The notes beneath the pieces were generated by a model. That model saw only the letters and a program-made list of their open reading frames with translations, was not told the DNA's origin and made no database searches. A program made the position numbers and the translations under genes. A stretch of DNA of 64,000 nucleotides from Bifidobacterium tibiigranuli (GTDB taxonomy: Bacteria; Actinomycetota; Actinomycetes; Actinomycetales; Bifidobacteriaceae), in assembly GCF_009371885.1 (NCBI RefSeq), contig NZ_QLZA01000009.1, positions 1-64,000 of the forward strand. The letters run 5' to 3'. Positions 1-9,026 of this stretch are shown piece by piece (position 1 is the first letter of the stretch; each line of letters opens with the position of its first letter).

Positions 1-1
1 C

Positions 2-79
2 AACGCGGAGCGCATCAGGCAGGGCCTGGGCTACCAGAGCCCCGACCAGCACCGGCGCTCTCACGGCCTCATGGCATAA
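2..79 (+). CDS. IS3-family transposase (orfB) C-terminus, partial
   Basis: The reading frame is open from the window edge and ends in TAA at 77-79, giving 25 residues. The peptide contains RIRQGLGYQSPDQHR followed by a short tail ending HGLMA. This matches the usual end of IS3-type integrase-core transposases (an LGY-x-[ST]P-x-[EQ] stretch close to the C-terminus). The rest of the gene, including the DDE residues, lies outside the window, so I cannot say whether the element is intact. No convincing terminal inverted repeat was found in the bases just downstream. Confidence 0.6.
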   Translation, partial: NAERIRQGLGYQSPDQHRRSHGLMA

Positions 80-714
80 TCACACGCAAGCAACAAAAAG
101 CATCTCCAACATTCCGTCCGCACCCCCGACCCCTGCCGTGCACAATGTAACGTTCAATGGCAGTTTTGCGTAGCCTTTTATACGGTAGGGCCGCGTTAGC
201 GTGTAAAACGCAACGGTTATGTGCTTTTCGCGTTACGCAAAACACACCGAATGCCTTGCAGGTTGCGAGCTGATGTTAACAAGGTTTATGATGACTTTTG
301 ATTTCAGTCTTGAGCTTCCCTGCTCTATCGTTGTGGCTCCCAAAGTCGGGGGTAAAGGTAGAGAGCGGAGGTCCTTGATTGGGATTGCATAGTTACTTAC
401 ATGTGTTGTGTGTGCGGATGTGCTGTTCGTTCCCAGTGCTGGGTCGAGAAGCTGTCGGCGCGGGCGCAGCGCACTGCAGGAAAGAGGCAATGTATGCTCA
501 AGGTTTGATGCCTTAGGGGCTCTGATGCCAACGTTGCCATAATGTGGGCTATAGGTCATATGTGGTTGCGGGCGGCGGTGAGCGAGCAGGTGCCCGTATA
601 GGCTGCCAAGCCAAGTTTTACTGAACTTACTTAGTACAATGTTGTTTATGCCGGTTTTCACTGGCATGGGCGATGACGATGATGTCAGATCGCATCATAC
701 AAAAGGAGTGAGCA
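80..714. other. intergenic region upstream of the PTS operon
   Basis: No convincing gene is present in these 635 bases; a 144-codon open frame on the minus strand (233-667) has no ribosome site and an unprotein-like composition. The stretch holds one 47-bp inverted-repeat unit at 169-215 (described separately) followed by further inverted copies of a CGCAA/TTGCG motif to about 245. A TACAAT at 635-640 could be the -10 of the PTS promoter, but no good -35 is visible. A strong AAAGGAG at 701-707 serves the first PTS gene. Confidence 0.5.
169..215. repeat. 47-bp inverted-repeat unit, TTTTATACGG family (copy 1)
   Basis: The left arm CGTAGCCTTTT (169-179) and the right arm AAAACGCAACG (205-215) are separated by exactly 25 bases that start ATACGGTA and end GCGTGT. 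The same layout and much of the same sequence recur at 30884-30930 and, more diverged, at 30948-30994. It is not part of any gene. Confidence 0.7.
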
Positions 715-1143
715 ATGGTTGCTCTCATAATCGCTGCACATGGCGAATTAGCGCCGGCTTTGCTGGCTTCAACCCAGATGATCATGGGGCCTTTGGACAA
801 TGTGGAGGCGGTGGATTTCACCAAGTCCGAAGGGCCTGACGATCTTCTGGCCAAATACGAGGATGCGTACAAGCGGGTTGGCCCAGATGTGCTGTTCCTG
901 GTTGACCTGTTTGGGGGAAGCCCCTTCAACGCGGCTGCCAGATTCGCGGCCGTCCACCCGGGAGTCGATGTGGTGACCGGAGTAAGCCTGCCGATGCTCA
1001 TCGAAGTGAGCGCTGGCATGAACGGCGCTGATGTTCCGACGCTTGTCAAGGCTGCAATTGCGGCTGGCGGTTCGGGCATTCGCACGTACAGCCAGATGCA
1101 GACCACAGTTTCAACAGCAGATGAAGAAGGAGATGAACTGTAA
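715..1143 (+). CDS. PTS mannose/fructose/sorbose-family IIA component
   Basis: This 142-residue cytoplasmic protein carries phosphate from HPr to the IIB subunit of a mannose-type sugar phosphotransferase system. The N-terminus is MVALIIAAHGELA, and His9 lies at the position of the phosphorylated histidine of the EIIA-Man fold. DLFGGSPFNAA (about residues 63-73) is the second typical motif. The length fits a free-standing IIA domain. The ATG follows AAAGGAG by seven bases. The stop codon overlaps the next start (TAATG), so IIA and IIB are translationally coupled. It is the first of four genes IIA-IIB-IIC-IID on one strand. The sugar cannot be read from the sequence; mannose, fructose, sorbose and N-acetylated amino sugars are all possible. 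Confidence 0.93.
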   Translation: MVALIIAAHGELAPALLASTQMIMGPLDNVEAVDFTKSEGPDDLLAKYEDAYKRVGPDVLFLVDLFGGSPFNAAARFAAVHPGVDVVTGVSLPMLIEVSAGMNGADVPTLVKAAIAAGGSGIRTYSQMQTTVSTADEEGDEL

Positions 1144-1634
1144 TGAAGATTAAATTACTGCGTATCGATTCGCGCTTGATCCACGGGCAGATCGCCAATA
1201 ATTGGGTGGGTACTGTCGGCGTGCAGACGATGATTGCGGCTTGCGATAGCGCGGCCCATGATAACCTGCGCAAGACACTGCTCATGCAGGTCGGTCGCGA
1301 GCCCACGAAGACTTTCGTGCTCGACATCGCGAAGACCCTTCGCGTGTACAACAACCCGAAGTACGCCGATCTCGATGTACTCATGGTGGTGGAGACTCCG
1401 CAGGACGTCATTCGCCTGATGGATGGCGGCATTCCCGTCACCGAGGTGAATGTGGGCGGCATCACCTACAAGGAGGGGATGACGCGAGTCACTGAGTCCG
1501 TGTCGGTCGGCAAGGCTGAAATCGAGGCGTTCCAGGAGCTCCATCGTCGTGGCATCAAGCTAGAGGTTCGCCAGCTGCCCAGCAGCTCGCACTCCGACAT
1601 GATGGACGATCTCAAGGCCAAGAACCTCATTTAA
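1143..1634 (+). CDS. PTS mannose/fructose/sorbose-family IIB component
   Basis: This 163-residue subunit receives phosphate from IIA and passes it to sugar entering through IIC/IID. The N-terminal motif IDSRLIHGQ carries His14, the expected phosphorylation site of mannose-family IIB proteins. The full length fits the family (about 160 residues) and nothing looks missing. Its ATG overlaps the IIA stop by one base and the IIC gene begins 27 bases downstream. Separate IIA and IIB genes, rather than the fused IIAB seen in E. coli ManX, are common in Gram-positive bacteria. Confidence 0.93.
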   Translation: MKIKLLRIDSRLIHGQIANNWVGTVGVQTMIAACDSAAHDNLRKTLLMQVGREPTKTFVLDIAKTLRVYNNPKYADLDVLMVVETPQDVIRLMDGGIPVTEVNVGGITYKEGMTRVTESVSVGKAEIEAFQELHRRGIKLEVRQLPSSSHSDMMDDLKAKNLI

Positions 1635-1661
1635 GAGAAGATCTAAGAGAAGGATAGGGAT

Positions 1662-2480
1662 ATGTCCGCAGTACAAATGGTGCTCGTCATCCTCGTCTCG
1701 CTGGTCGCCGGCATGGCGAGCGTATGCGACGAACGCCAATTTCATCGTCCGCTGGTAGCTTGCGCCCTTATGGGTCTGGTGCTCGGCGACTTGTCGACTG
1801 GCGTTGCGCTGGGTGGTTCTTTGGAACTTATCGCGCTTGGCTGGATGAACGTCGGCGCCGCTATGGCACCTGACGCTGCCTTGGCTTCGACCATCGCGTC
1901 CGTCGTCGTCATCTCCACCCACCAGAGCGTGGGCACTGGCATCGCCATCGCGGTCCCGCTGGCCGCAGCCGGTCAGGTGCTTACGATCTTCGTGCGTTCG
2001 ATCGCGGTGTTCTTCCAGCATCAGGCAGACAAGTTCGCTGAGCAGGCCAACTTTAGAGGCATCGAGATAATGCACTTTAGTGCCCTGCTGTTGCAGGGCC
2101 TACGCGTCGCCATTCCGACCGCCGTCGTGGCGGCCGTATCGGGAACGAGCGTGCTTAACGATGCACTTAATGCGATTCCGAAGGTGGTGACCGGAGGCTT
2201 GCAGGTGGCCGGTGGCTTCATCGTGGTCGTCGGCTACGCCATGGTGATCAACATGATGCAGGCCAAGTCGCTGATGCCGTTCTTCTTCCTCGGCTTCGTC
2301 ATCGCCACGTTCAGCAATTACAACCTGGTTGGTCTCGGTATTATGGGCGCCTGCCTTGCAATCATCTACGTTCAGCTCAACCCGATCTACCATAACGCCA
2401 TCCAGATGCCTCAGCCAGCTGCCGCCGTGGCCGCGGGCGGCTCTGAGCTTGATGACGATCTTGACGACGAATTGAATTAA
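1662..2480 (+). CDS. PTS mannose/fructose/sorbose-family IIC membrane component
   Basis: This 272-residue integral membrane protein forms the sugar channel together with IID. It is rich in hydrophobic Gly/Ala/Val segments, starts with a membrane helix (VQMVLVILVSLVAGMASV), and contains the family-type stretch GLVLGDLSTGVALGGSLELIALGW at about residues 38-61. The C-terminus ends in an acidic tail (ELDDDLDDELN), which probably lies in the cytoplasm. GAAGGA precedes the ATG. The IID gene follows after nine bases. Confidence 0.92.
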   Translation: MSAVQMVLVILVSLVAGMASVCDERQFHRPLVACALMGLVLGDLSTGVALGGSLELIALGWMNVGAAMAPDAALASTIASVVVISTHQSVGTGIAIAVPLAAAGQVLTIFVRSIAVFFQHQADKFAEQANFRGIEIMHFSALLLQGLRVAIPTAVVAAVSGTSVLNDALNAIPKVVTGGLQVAGGFIVVVGYAMVINMMQAKSLMPFFFLGFVIATFSNYNLVGLGIMGACLAIIYVQLNPIYHNAIQMPQPAAAVAAGGSELDDDLDDELN

Positions 2481-2489
2481 GGAGTAATC

Positions 2490-3365
2490 ATGAGCACAAC
2501 AACTACCACGGCCGCCGTGACCGAAGCCAATCCCGCATCCCATGAGGGCGGATTGACGAGGCGTGATTATATTTCGACGTATTTCCGTTCGTCCTTCATG
2601 CTTGGATCGTTCAATTTCGAACGCTTCCAGGCCATTGGTGTCGCCGTTTCGCTGATGCCGACGATCAAGCGCTTCTACCACACCAAGCATGATCAGGCAG
2701 AAGCGCTCAAGCGCCATCTCGAGTTCTTCAACACCACCCCGTGGATCGCCTCCCCGATTTACGGCGTAGTGGCTGCTATGGAAGAGGAACGCTCCAAGGG
2801 CGGAGAAATTGAAGACTCCGACATCACCAACGTGAAGATCGGTCTGATGGGCCCCCTCGCGGGCGTCGGCGATCCTGTCTTCTGGGGCACGGTCCGCCCG
2901 GTGCTTGCTGCATTGGGTGCTTCGCTGGCCCTCGCGCATTCAATTCTGGGCCCGCTGCTCTTCTTCTTCGGCATCAACATCATCCGTATCGCGACCCGTT
3001 GGTATGGCTTCAAGTTCGGCTACCAACGCGGCACGTCCATCGTCAGCAATCTTGGCGGCGGACAGCTCAAGAGGCTCACGGCGATAGCTAGCGTGCTGGG
3101 TCTGTTTGTCATGGGTTCCCTGGTGTCCAAGTGGACGACCATTAAGTTCCCGCTGATCATCGCCTCCTACCATGCCGCTGGCGGGAAGCTGGTCACCACC
3201 ACACTGCAAAGCGTGCTCGACCAGCTGTTGCCAGGCATGGCGGCGCTGCTGCTCACCTTCCTGTGCATGTGGCTGCTGAAGAAGAAGATCAACGCAATAT
3301 GGATCATCTTCGGCATGTTCGTTATCGGTATCCTCGGATACTGGAGCGGGTTCCTCGGCCTGTGA
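2490..3365 (+). CDS. PTS mannose/fructose/sorbose-family IID membrane component
   Basis: This 291-residue protein is the second membrane subunit of the permease. Typical IID features are visible: a long polar N-terminal half beginning with LTRRDYISTYFRSSF, the motif GLMGPLAGVGDPVFWGT at about residues 111-127, and hydrophobic C-terminal helices ending in a short GYWSGFLGL tail. The start is the ATG after AAGGAG (2480-2485). It closes the PTS operon: three successive hairpins (3379-3506) follow the stop codon. Confidence 0.92.
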   Translation: MSTTTTTAAVTEANPASHEGGLTRRDYISTYFRSSFMLGSFNFERFQAIGVAVSLMPTIKRFYHTKHDQAEALKRHLEFFNTTPWIASPIYGVVAAMEEERSKGGEIEDSDITNVKIGLMGPLAGVGDPVFWGTVRPVLAALGASLALAHSILGPLLFFFGINIIRIATRWYGFKFGYQRGTSIVSNLGGGQLKRLTAIASVLGLFVMGSLVSKWTTIKFPLIIASYHAAGGKLVTTTLQSVLDQLLPGMAALLLTFLCMWLLKKKINAIWIIFGMFVIGILGYWSGFLGL

Positions 3366-3378
3366 GATTGAGTATTCA

Positions 3379-3506
3379 CTCGGCTTGAAAAGCCGAGCAA
3401 GGTTGCGGGCTGTGCCATCACCATCGGTGGATGTAATCGGTGAATGGCACAGCCCGCAACCTGCGGCAGGGTGTCAGGAGTCATAATGACTTGCCGACAC
3501 CCTGCC
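3379..3506 (+). terminator. three consecutive hairpins after the PTS operon
   Basis: Three perfect inverted repeats follow the IID stop. The first is CTCGGCT/AGCCGAG (3379-3385 with 3391-3397, five-base loop). The second has perfect 19-bp arms (3400-3418 with 3444-3462, containing GGTTGCGGGCTGTGCC). The third has 11-bp arms GGCAGGGTGTC/GACACCCTGCC (3465-3475 with 3496-3506). None has a clean T-run, so termination is inferred from structure and position. The second and third are unusually strong for simple terminators. Confidence 0.6.
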
Positions 3507-3537
3507 TTCAACCTTGTATAACAATAAAGAAGGAATC

Positions 3538-4050
3538 GTGAGGTCACCCATGATATGGAAGCGTCGCAGCACGCAGTCAGGTACTACGAAAGAGGAGCGC
3601 CGCGCCAACGCTGCCGCTTGGATGCGCGGTGAGTACGGGCCCGCCGGCTACACGTATGGAGTGAGCAAGCTCGTCACTGGTCTCATGGTATTAGGTGGGG
3701 TACTGTATCTGCTCACCCCGTGGGCACTGGTGGTATGTCTTGGTGTTGCTTTCATAGCAATGATTGGCCGTCTGTTGATTGAACGACAGGCTGGTGCCGA
3801 TTTTTCCGATCTGCATGAGGCAAAGCGGCAGTTCGAGCGCACAGGTCGGCATGATTACCTGGACTTCATTCAGGCGCGTGGCAATCAGATGCTCAGCGAC
3901 AACAAGGCTTTGCGTCCGACCAGCAAGGCCGAGATTAGCGAGCTGCTCCAATGGGCGGACCGGTATGATCGTAAGGCGTCTGCACACCCCGAAAATCCCA
4001 AGCGTGCTAAGCGTTCCAAGAAGCGTGGCGCATCAGCTCAGCAGAATTGA
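3538..4050 (+). CDS. small membrane protein of unknown function
   Basis: I do not recognise the family. The protein has about 170 residues. Two adjacent hydrophobic segments (VSKLVTGLMVLGGVLYLLTPW and ALVVCLGVAFIAMIGRLLI) suggest a membrane hairpin, followed by a charged cytoplasmic C-terminal half ending in a Lys/Arg-rich tail (KRAKRSKKRGA). I chose the GTG at 3538 because AAGAAGGA lies four bases before it. An upstream TTG at 3514 and an ATG at 3550 are alternatives. It is separated from the PTS genes by strong hairpins and probably has its own promoter. Confidence 0.7.
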   Translation: MRSPMIWKRRSTQSGTTKEERRANAAAWMRGEYGPAGYTYGVSKLVTGLMVLGGVLYLLTPWALVVCLGVAFIAMIGRLLIERQAGADFSDLHEAKRQFERTGRHDYLDFIQARGNQMLSDNKALRPTSKAEISELLQWADRYDRKASAHPENPKRAKRSKKRGASAQQN

Positions 4051-4166
4051 TTCATTTGCCGCGTGCCGTTGTTACGCTGATGTGAAGGTATCCGCCGAAC
4101 GGGTACTGCGGTGGGGCAAGGTGCAGTGGTTGAGATACGGCAGCGACCGAAGGAGTTTAGTCTGAC

Positions 4167-4868
4167 ATGGCGAAAGCAATGATGCTCAAGGCAGTGCTAT
4201 GGGATTTGGATGGCACATTGATCGACTCTGAGCCGGTCTGGCATGAGGCTGAGATACAGCTCGCCCGTGCGCATGGCGGGCAGTGGGACGAGGAACTCGC
4301 CTGGGCGGACTCGGGCAAGCCGATACAGGTGGCGGCGCAGCATATGGTCGAAAGGGGTACGCAGCTCACCGTGGACGAGATCTCTCAGGCCTTGGTCGAC
4401 AAGGTGTATCAGCTCGAGGTGGAGTGTATGCCGTGGATTGAGGGCGTCGAGGACGTGCTCAAGCAGCTGGTCGAGGCGGGGATTCCCTCGGTGCTGGTGA
4501 CTGCATCGCCGCGCAAAATGGCGCAGAACTTGGTAGATCATGCCCCGAAGGGCGCGTTCGTCGGTTTCGTGTGCGGGTCAGACAACTTGCCTAAAAAGCC
4601 CGATCCGGCCCCATATTTGGCCGCTGGGCGTTTGGTTGGTGCTGCTGAGCAGGACATGCCGTATTGCATCGCAATCGAGGATTCCGTCCCCGGGCTTGCC
4701 TCTGCCACGGCTTCCGGCGCGACGACGCTGGCACATATCGGATCCACTGGCACCGATGTGTCGGATGGCCCGCAGTTCGCTTCGATCAACGGGTATGAGG
4801 GGCTGGGCGTGGCTGAGCTCGAGCATTACGTGCGGCTGAGGTTGGGTGAACTCGACGCTGAGCGTTAA
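4167..4868 (+). CDS. HAD-superfamily hydrolase (beta-phosphoglucomutase/phosphatase-like)
   Basis: This 233-residue cytoplasmic protein belongs to the haloacid dehalogenase superfamily, subfamily with an alpha-helical cap. WDLDGTLIDSE at residues 12-22 carries the nucleophile Asp13 and the acid/base Asp15. TASP (motif II), the lysine in PKKPDP (motif III) and IEDSVPG (motif IV) are all present, so the enzyme should be active. The substrate is a phosphorylated small molecule, likely a sugar phosphate, but cannot be named. GGAG at 4151-4154 precedes the ATG. No clear operon partners. Confidence 0.88.
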   Translation: MAKAMMLKAVLWDLDGTLIDSEPVWHEAEIQLARAHGGQWDEELAWADSGKPIQVAAQHMVERGTQLTVDEISQALVDKVYQLEVECMPWIEGVEDVLKQLVEAGIPSVLVTASPRKMAQNLVDHAPKGAFVGFVCGSDNLPKKPDPAPYLAAGRLVGAAEQDMPYCIAIEDSVPGLASATASGATTLAHIGSTGTDVSDGPQFASINGYEGLGVAELEHYVRLRLGELDAER

Positions 4869-5243
4869 AGGCTGAGTGCTAGAGGCTGGGCGTCAAATAT
4901 TGGGTGCGTTCGTAACTGGGTGCGTTCGTGACCGAGTCGGTTAGTGGCTGAATGCCTTAGCGACTCGGCGCTGGCAGCCCGGCGTTGTCCGTTGGACGGT
5001 TGCAGATAGCTATAGGCAATGCATGTAATGTGCACTTGGGCGAGTCTGACTTGGGAGAACGCGCGAGCTGGCATATCCGGGTCGAAGCGACAAGCATGCA
5101 ACTATACTGTGAGGCAGTTATGGCGAAGCGCTGCGGCATTGGCCATACGGCGGATTTCAACTCACCGGCTGCCTCTCAGCCGGTAGGGCGGAGTTGCGCC
5201 GTGGCACGCTGCAGCGAGCTGTGGCAGGAAGGAGTCAACGACG
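4869..5243. other. intergenic region upstream of pntA
   Basis: No gene is supported here. The first 100 bases carry degenerate short repeats (GGGTGCGTTCGT occurs twice at about 4900-4929, and GGCTGAGTGCTAGAGGCTGGGC-like text follows the stop of the HAD gene). The stretch 5000-5240 has no clear promoter. AGGAAGGAG at 5226-5234 is the pntA ribosome site. Confidence 0.4.
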
Positions 5244-6827
5244 ATGATGATAGGAATACCGAAGGAGACGCTCGCAGGTGAGCGGCTGGTGGCGGCCACG
5301 CCCAAAACCGTCACGCAATTGCGTGCGCTGGGCTATGAGGTCGCGGTGGAACGAGGTGCAGGGGTCGAGGCGTCCTACAGCGACAAGGCATACAGCGACG
5401 CCGGGGCGTCCATCGTCGACGCCGCTGCGGCATGGGGCTGCGGCATCGTGACCACGGTGAACGCACCGGCCGAGCAGCAGGTTGCGCAGCTGCGCGACAA
5501 AGCCATGCTGATTTCCCGGCTGGCGCCGCATACCAACAACGAGCTGCTGGATGCGCTCGCCAGTCGCGACGTGACCGCGCTCGCGCTGGATGCGGTTCCG
5601 CGCATCTCCCGCGCGCAATCGATTGACGTGCTCTCGACCATGTCGAATGTCTCCGGCTATCGCGCGGTGATCGAGGCGGCTGAGGAGTTCGGCGGCATGT
5701 TTACCGGGCAGGTCACTGCGGCGGGCAAAACCCAGCCGGCCAAGGTTTTCGTGATCGGCGGCGGCGTGGCAGGCCTCGCGGCTATCGGCGCGGCCGTGTC
5801 GCTGGGCGCGGAAGTGCGGGCTTTCGATGTGCGCCCGGAGGCTGGCGAGCAGATCGAATCACTCGGCGCGACCTTCGTGCAGGCGAAAGCTGCCCAGCAG
5901 GAGCGCTCGAGCACCGGGTATGCTAAGGCGCTGAGCGATGAGCAGGAACGGGCGACGCTGGCGCTCTACGCCGAGGAAGCCGCGAAGGCCGATATCATCA
6001 TCACGACCGCACTGGTGCGCGGCTCGGCGGTGCGTACGATCACCAAGGAAGCCGTGGCTGGCATGCGCTCCGGCTCGGTGATTGTTGACGTAGCGGCCAC
6101 CGGCGGCGGCAATTGCGAGCTGACCGTACCGGGCAGCAAAACCGTTAGCGACAACGGTGTGACCATCATTGGTTATACGGATCTTGCCAGTCGCATGCCG
6201 CGGCACACCTCGCAGCTCTTCGGCACCAATGTCGTCAATCTCATGAAGCTGCTCACCTCCGCCAAGGATGGCAAGCCCGCGCTCAATCTGGACGATCCGG
6301 TGCAGCGCGGCATGACGGTGACCAACGAGCACCAGATTCTCTGGCCGCCGCCAGCCGTGGCGGTATCCGCAGCTTCGACGCAGGCCGCCACGGACGGCTC
6401 GCCCGTTGCTCCTAGCTCGGAAGAGCTCAAAGAGGAGGCGCGCCGCAAAGCCGCTGCACAGGAAGCCGAGCTGACCGCCAAACGCAAGCGCAATACGGTG
6501 CTTATGGCGATTTCCGGCATTATCCTTGCTGCGGCGCTCGCGTTCACTGATGCCGCGTTCCTTGCAATTTTCTCGATCTTCGTGCTGGCCATATTCGTGG
6601 GCTACTACGTGGTCTCCAACGTCAGCCATTCGTTGCACACGCCGCTGATGTCGCAGACGAACGCGATTTCCGGCATTATCCTCATTGGCTCGCTGCTGCA
6701 GATCGGCTCCGAGAACCCGGTCGTGACCATGCTGGCCGTGCTTTCCGCTGCCATCGCGTCGATTAACGTCTTCGGCGGATTCCTCGTCACCTATCGCATG
6801 CTGAGCATGTTCAGGAAGGACGCGTGA
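5244..6827 (+). CDS. pntA: NAD(P) transhydrogenase subunit alpha
   Basis: PntA with PntB couples proton flow across the membrane to hydride transfer from NADH to NADP+. The 527-residue protein is the E. coli-like fused form: an alanine-dehydrogenase-like NAD-binding domain I (residues 1-380, with [19 protein letters not shown] at the start and the nucleotide loop GGGVAG near residue 172), a charged Ala/Lys/Glu linker (about 390-415), and four membrane helices at the C-terminus. AGGAAGGAG lies ten bases before the ATG. The stop overlaps the pntB GTG by four bases. It supplies NADPH for biosynthesis in an organism with few other routes to it. Confidence 0.95.
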   Translation: MMIGIPKETLAGERLVAATPKTVTQLRALGYEVAVERGAGVEASYSDKAYSDAGASIVDAAAAWGCGIVTTVNAPAEQQVAQLRDKAMLISRLAPHTNNELLDALASRDVTALALDAVPRISRAQSIDVLSTMSNVSGYRAVIEAAEEFGGMFTGQVTAAGKTQPAKVFVIGGGVAGLAAIGAAVSLGAEVRAFDVRPEAGEQIESLGATFVQAKAAQQERSSTGYAKALSDEQERATLALYAEEAAKADIIITTALVRGSAVRTITKEAVAGMRSGSVIVDVAATGGGNCELTVPGSKTVSDNGVTIIGYTDLASRMPRHTSQLFGTNVVNLMKLLTSAKDGKPALNLDDPVQRGMTVTNEHQILWPPPAVAVSAASTQAATDGSPVAPSSEELKEEARRKAAAQEAELTAKRKRNTVLMAISGIILAAALAFTDAAFLAIFSIFVLAIFVGYYVVSNVSHSLHTPLMSQTNAISGIILIGSLLQIGSENPVVTMLAVLSAAIASINVFGGFLVTYRMLSMFRKDA

Positions 6828-8209
6828 GCGCCATGAGCATCACCATCGCTTCGCAGGCCGCGTATCTCATCGCCGCCGTGCTGTTCATTCTTTCGCTGGC
6901 CGGACTTTCCAAGCAGGAGAACGCCCGACGCGGCAATATCCTCGGCATGATCGGCATGGCCGTGGCAATCATCGCGACCATCGTGCTCGCGCTCGTCGAT
7001 TCGGTGCGGCCCGTCTGGGTGACCGCGCTGCTCATCGCGCTCGTGTTCATCGTCGGCGCTGCGGTGGGCACGTGGCGCGCCCGCACCGTCGAAATGACGC
7101 AGATGCCGGAGCTGATCGCCATGCTGCACAGTTTCGTCGGCGCTGCGGCCGTGCTCATCGGCTACAACTCCTTCCTCACGGAGCATGATGTCGCGCATCT
7201 GTCCGAGATCTACCTGGGCGTGCTTATCGGCGCGGTGACCTTCACTGGCTCGATCATCGCCTATCTCAAGCTGGCTGGGCGTATCAAGTCCAAGCCGCTC
7301 GCGCTGCCCGGGCGCAACGCCATCAACGTTGGGCTGCTGGTCGTCATGGCCGCCATGCTCGTATGGTTCCTGATGACCGACTCGCTGTGGGCCTTGGCGC
7401 TGATGACGGTGCTCGCCCTGCTGCTCGGTCTGCATTTGGTCGCTTCGATCGGCGGCGGCGATATGCCGGTCGTCATCTCGATGCTCAACTCCTACTCCGG
7501 CTGGGCGGCTGCGGCTGCCGGCTTCATGCTCGACAACAATCTGCTCATCATCACCGGCTCGCTCGTCGGCTCCTCCGGCGCGATCCTGTCGTACCTGATG
7601 TGCAAGGCGATGAACCGCAAGTTCATGGCTGTCATCTTCGGCGGATTCGGCGACGCTCCCAAGGCGGCTGCGGCGAAGGTCGAGGGCGAATACCACGAAG
7701 TGCAGGCCGCCGATGTGGCCGAAGAGCTCAAGGAAGCACATTCGGTCATCATCGCGCCGGGCTACGGCATGGCCGTCGCCAAGGCGCAGACCGCCGTGGC
7801 GACGCTCGTCGAGCGCCTGCGCGCGCAGGGCATCGAAGTGCGCTTCGCCGTCCACCCGGTGGCGGGACGCTTGCCGGGGCATATGAACGTGCTGCTCGCC
7901 GAGGCGAAGGTGCCGTACGACATCGTCCTGGAAATGGACGAAATCAACGGCGACTTCCCCGATACTGACGTAGTACTCGTCATCGGCGCCAACGACACCG
8001 TCAACCCCTCGGCCGCCGAAGACCCCAATTCCCCGATTGCCGGCATGCCCGTGCTCGAAGTGTGGAAGGCGAAGCACGTCGTTGTGCTCAAGCGCTCGAT
8101 GGCGACCGGCTACGCCGGTGTGCAGAACCCGCTGTTCTTCCGCGACAACACCTCGATGCTCTTCGGCGACGCCAAAGCCAGCGTGGAAGCAGTGCTCGGA
8201 GCGCTGTGA
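6824..8209 (+). CDS. pntB: NAD(P) transhydrogenase subunit beta
   Basis: PntB provides most of the proton channel and the NADP(H)-binding domain III. The N-terminal two thirds of the 461 residues consist of hydrophobic helices beginning [27 protein letters not shown], a very conserved start. The C-terminal 180 residues show the domain III motifs [37 protein letters not shown] and [14 protein letters not shown]. The GTG at 6824 overlaps the pntA stop; an ATG three codons further is equally possible. The pair forms a two-gene operon. Confidence 0.95.
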   Translation: MSAMSITIASQAAYLIAAVLFILSLAGLSKQENARRGNILGMIGMAVAIIATIVLALVDSVRPVWVTALLIALVFIVGAAVGTWRARTVEMTQMPELIAMLHSFVGAAAVLIGYNSFLTEHDVAHLSEIYLGVLIGAVTFTGSIIAYLKLAGRIKSKPLALPGRNAINVGLLVVMAAMLVWFLMTDSLWALALMTVLALLLGLHLVASIGGGDMPVVISMLNSYSGWAAAAAGFMLDNNLLIITGSLVGSSGAILSYLMCKAMNRKFMAVIFGGFGDAPKAAAAKVEGEYHEVQAADVAEELKEAHSVIIAPGYGMAVAKAQTAVATLVERLRAQGIEVRFAVHPVAGRLPGHMNVLLAEAKVPYDIVLEMDEINGDFPDTDVVLVIGANDTVNPSAAEDPNSPIAGMPVLEVWKAKHVVVLKRSMATGYAGVQNPLFFRDNTSMLFGDAKASVEAVLGAL

Positions 8210-8333
8210 GGCGTTGCCGAGCCGTTGCAAGTCATTGTGTGGGTCGGCTTGCTGAGCTGTCAGAGCGTTGCGCGCATCCATTTTTGCTTCCATTTGATAC
8301 CAGTAAGTTCGGTATCTAAAAGGTGCTGATAAG

Positions 8334-8381
8334 TATCCAATACTATATCGTTCTGATATAGTTATGGTATAGTATTGGGTA
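8334..8381. promoter_or_regulatory. inverted-repeat operator of the toxin-antitoxin operon
   Basis: TATCCAATACTATA (8334-8347) is mirrored by TATAGTATTGGGTA (8368-8381) with a single mismatch. The intervening AT-rich bases contain TATAGT/TATGGT, which could be a -10. The site ends 19 bases before the antitoxin start, where autorepressing ribbon-helix-helix antitoxins normally bind. This location and symmetry make it the likely operator. Confidence 0.72.
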
Positions 8382-8400
8382 CTTTGAACTGAGGTGTGAT

Positions 8401-8709
8401 ATGGGCAAGCTGATAGCGACGGTTGATGACGATATTAAGGCTGAGGCGGCGGCGCTCTACGAATCGTTAGGCATGAGCCTGAGCACCGCTGTGAATGTGT
8501 TCCTGCGCCAGTCGATTCGGGAAAATGGCATGCCGTTTGAGCCGAAGCGGACCATTCAGCGGCAATATGTGCCGAACGAGGAAACCAGGCGGGCGATTGT
8601 CGAAGCCGAGGCGAAAGAGCTGGGGCTTATCGCCGATGACGCCGCGGCAAGCACCACGAGGGAGGCGACTCGTACGCATCTGCGCGAGTTAAGAAAGTCC
8701 GCGCAGTGA
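8401..8709 (+). CDS. RelB/DinJ-family antitoxin
   Basis: The 102-residue protein is an antitoxin with an N-terminal ribbon-helix-helix DNA-binding domain: ATVDDDIKAEAAALYESLGM followed by SLSTAVNVFLRQSIRENGMPF, the signature of the DinJ family. The C-terminal half (about residues 55-102) is charged and should wrap around the toxin. GAGGTG lies just before the ATG. The stop overlaps the toxin GTG by four bases (GTGA), which gives coupled translation. It should neutralise the toxin and, with it, repress the operator upstream. Confidence 0.92.
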   Translation: MGKLIATVDDDIKAEAAALYESLGMSLSTAVNVFLRQSIRENGMPFEPKRTIQRQYVPNEETRRAIVEAEAKELGLIADDAAASTTREATRTHLRELRKSAQ

Positions 8710-9014
8710 CATATATCATCAAGTTCGATTCGCGCTTCGACGCAGACTACGCGAAATTTGCCAATGAGCATCCGGAACTGGTGGATGATTTGGATGACGC
8801 TCTTGATTACCTCCAAGAGCATGGAACCTTGCCAGACGGATACTCGCCGCATGTTCTCACCAATCCGGGTGGCAACTATAATGGGCATTGGGAATTTCAT
8901 GTAGCGGGTGATATTGATGTGCTGGTGCTGTATTGGCACCGTCAGGGACGCTCGATAATCCGCCTGGTTCGTATAGGATCCCACGCTGAGCTCTTCCAAG
9001 GGGAGTTGCAATAA
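8706..9014 (+). CDS. YafQ-family mRNA interferase toxin (RelE superfamily)
   Basis: The 102-residue toxin would cleave mRNA on the ribosome when freed from its antitoxin. The C-terminal part NGHWEFHVAGDIDVLVLYW followed by RIGSHAELF is the YafQ/RelE-superfamily pattern. His49, His65, Asp69 and His93 occupy positions that correspond to the YafQ active-site residues (His50, His63, Asp67, His87 in E. coli), so it looks functional. The start is GTG overlapping the antitoxin stop. Confidence 0.9.
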   Translation: MTYIIKFDSRFDADYAKFANEHPELVDDLDDALDYLQEHGTLPDGYSPHVLTNPGGNYNGHWEFHVAGDIDVLVLYWHRQGRSIIRLVRIGSHAELFQGELQ

Positions 9015-9026
9015 GGCGTACGAATG

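Noticed and set aside
233..667. Minus-strand open frame of 144 codons before the PTS operon
   Set aside because: It has no ribosome site and no family resemblance, and overlaps palindromic repeat sequence and the probable PTS promoter region.
6791..8293. Long minus-strand frame opposite pntB (500 codons)
   Set aside because: It covers the complete pntB gene on the other strand and has a His/Asp/Arg-rich, non-protein-like composition.
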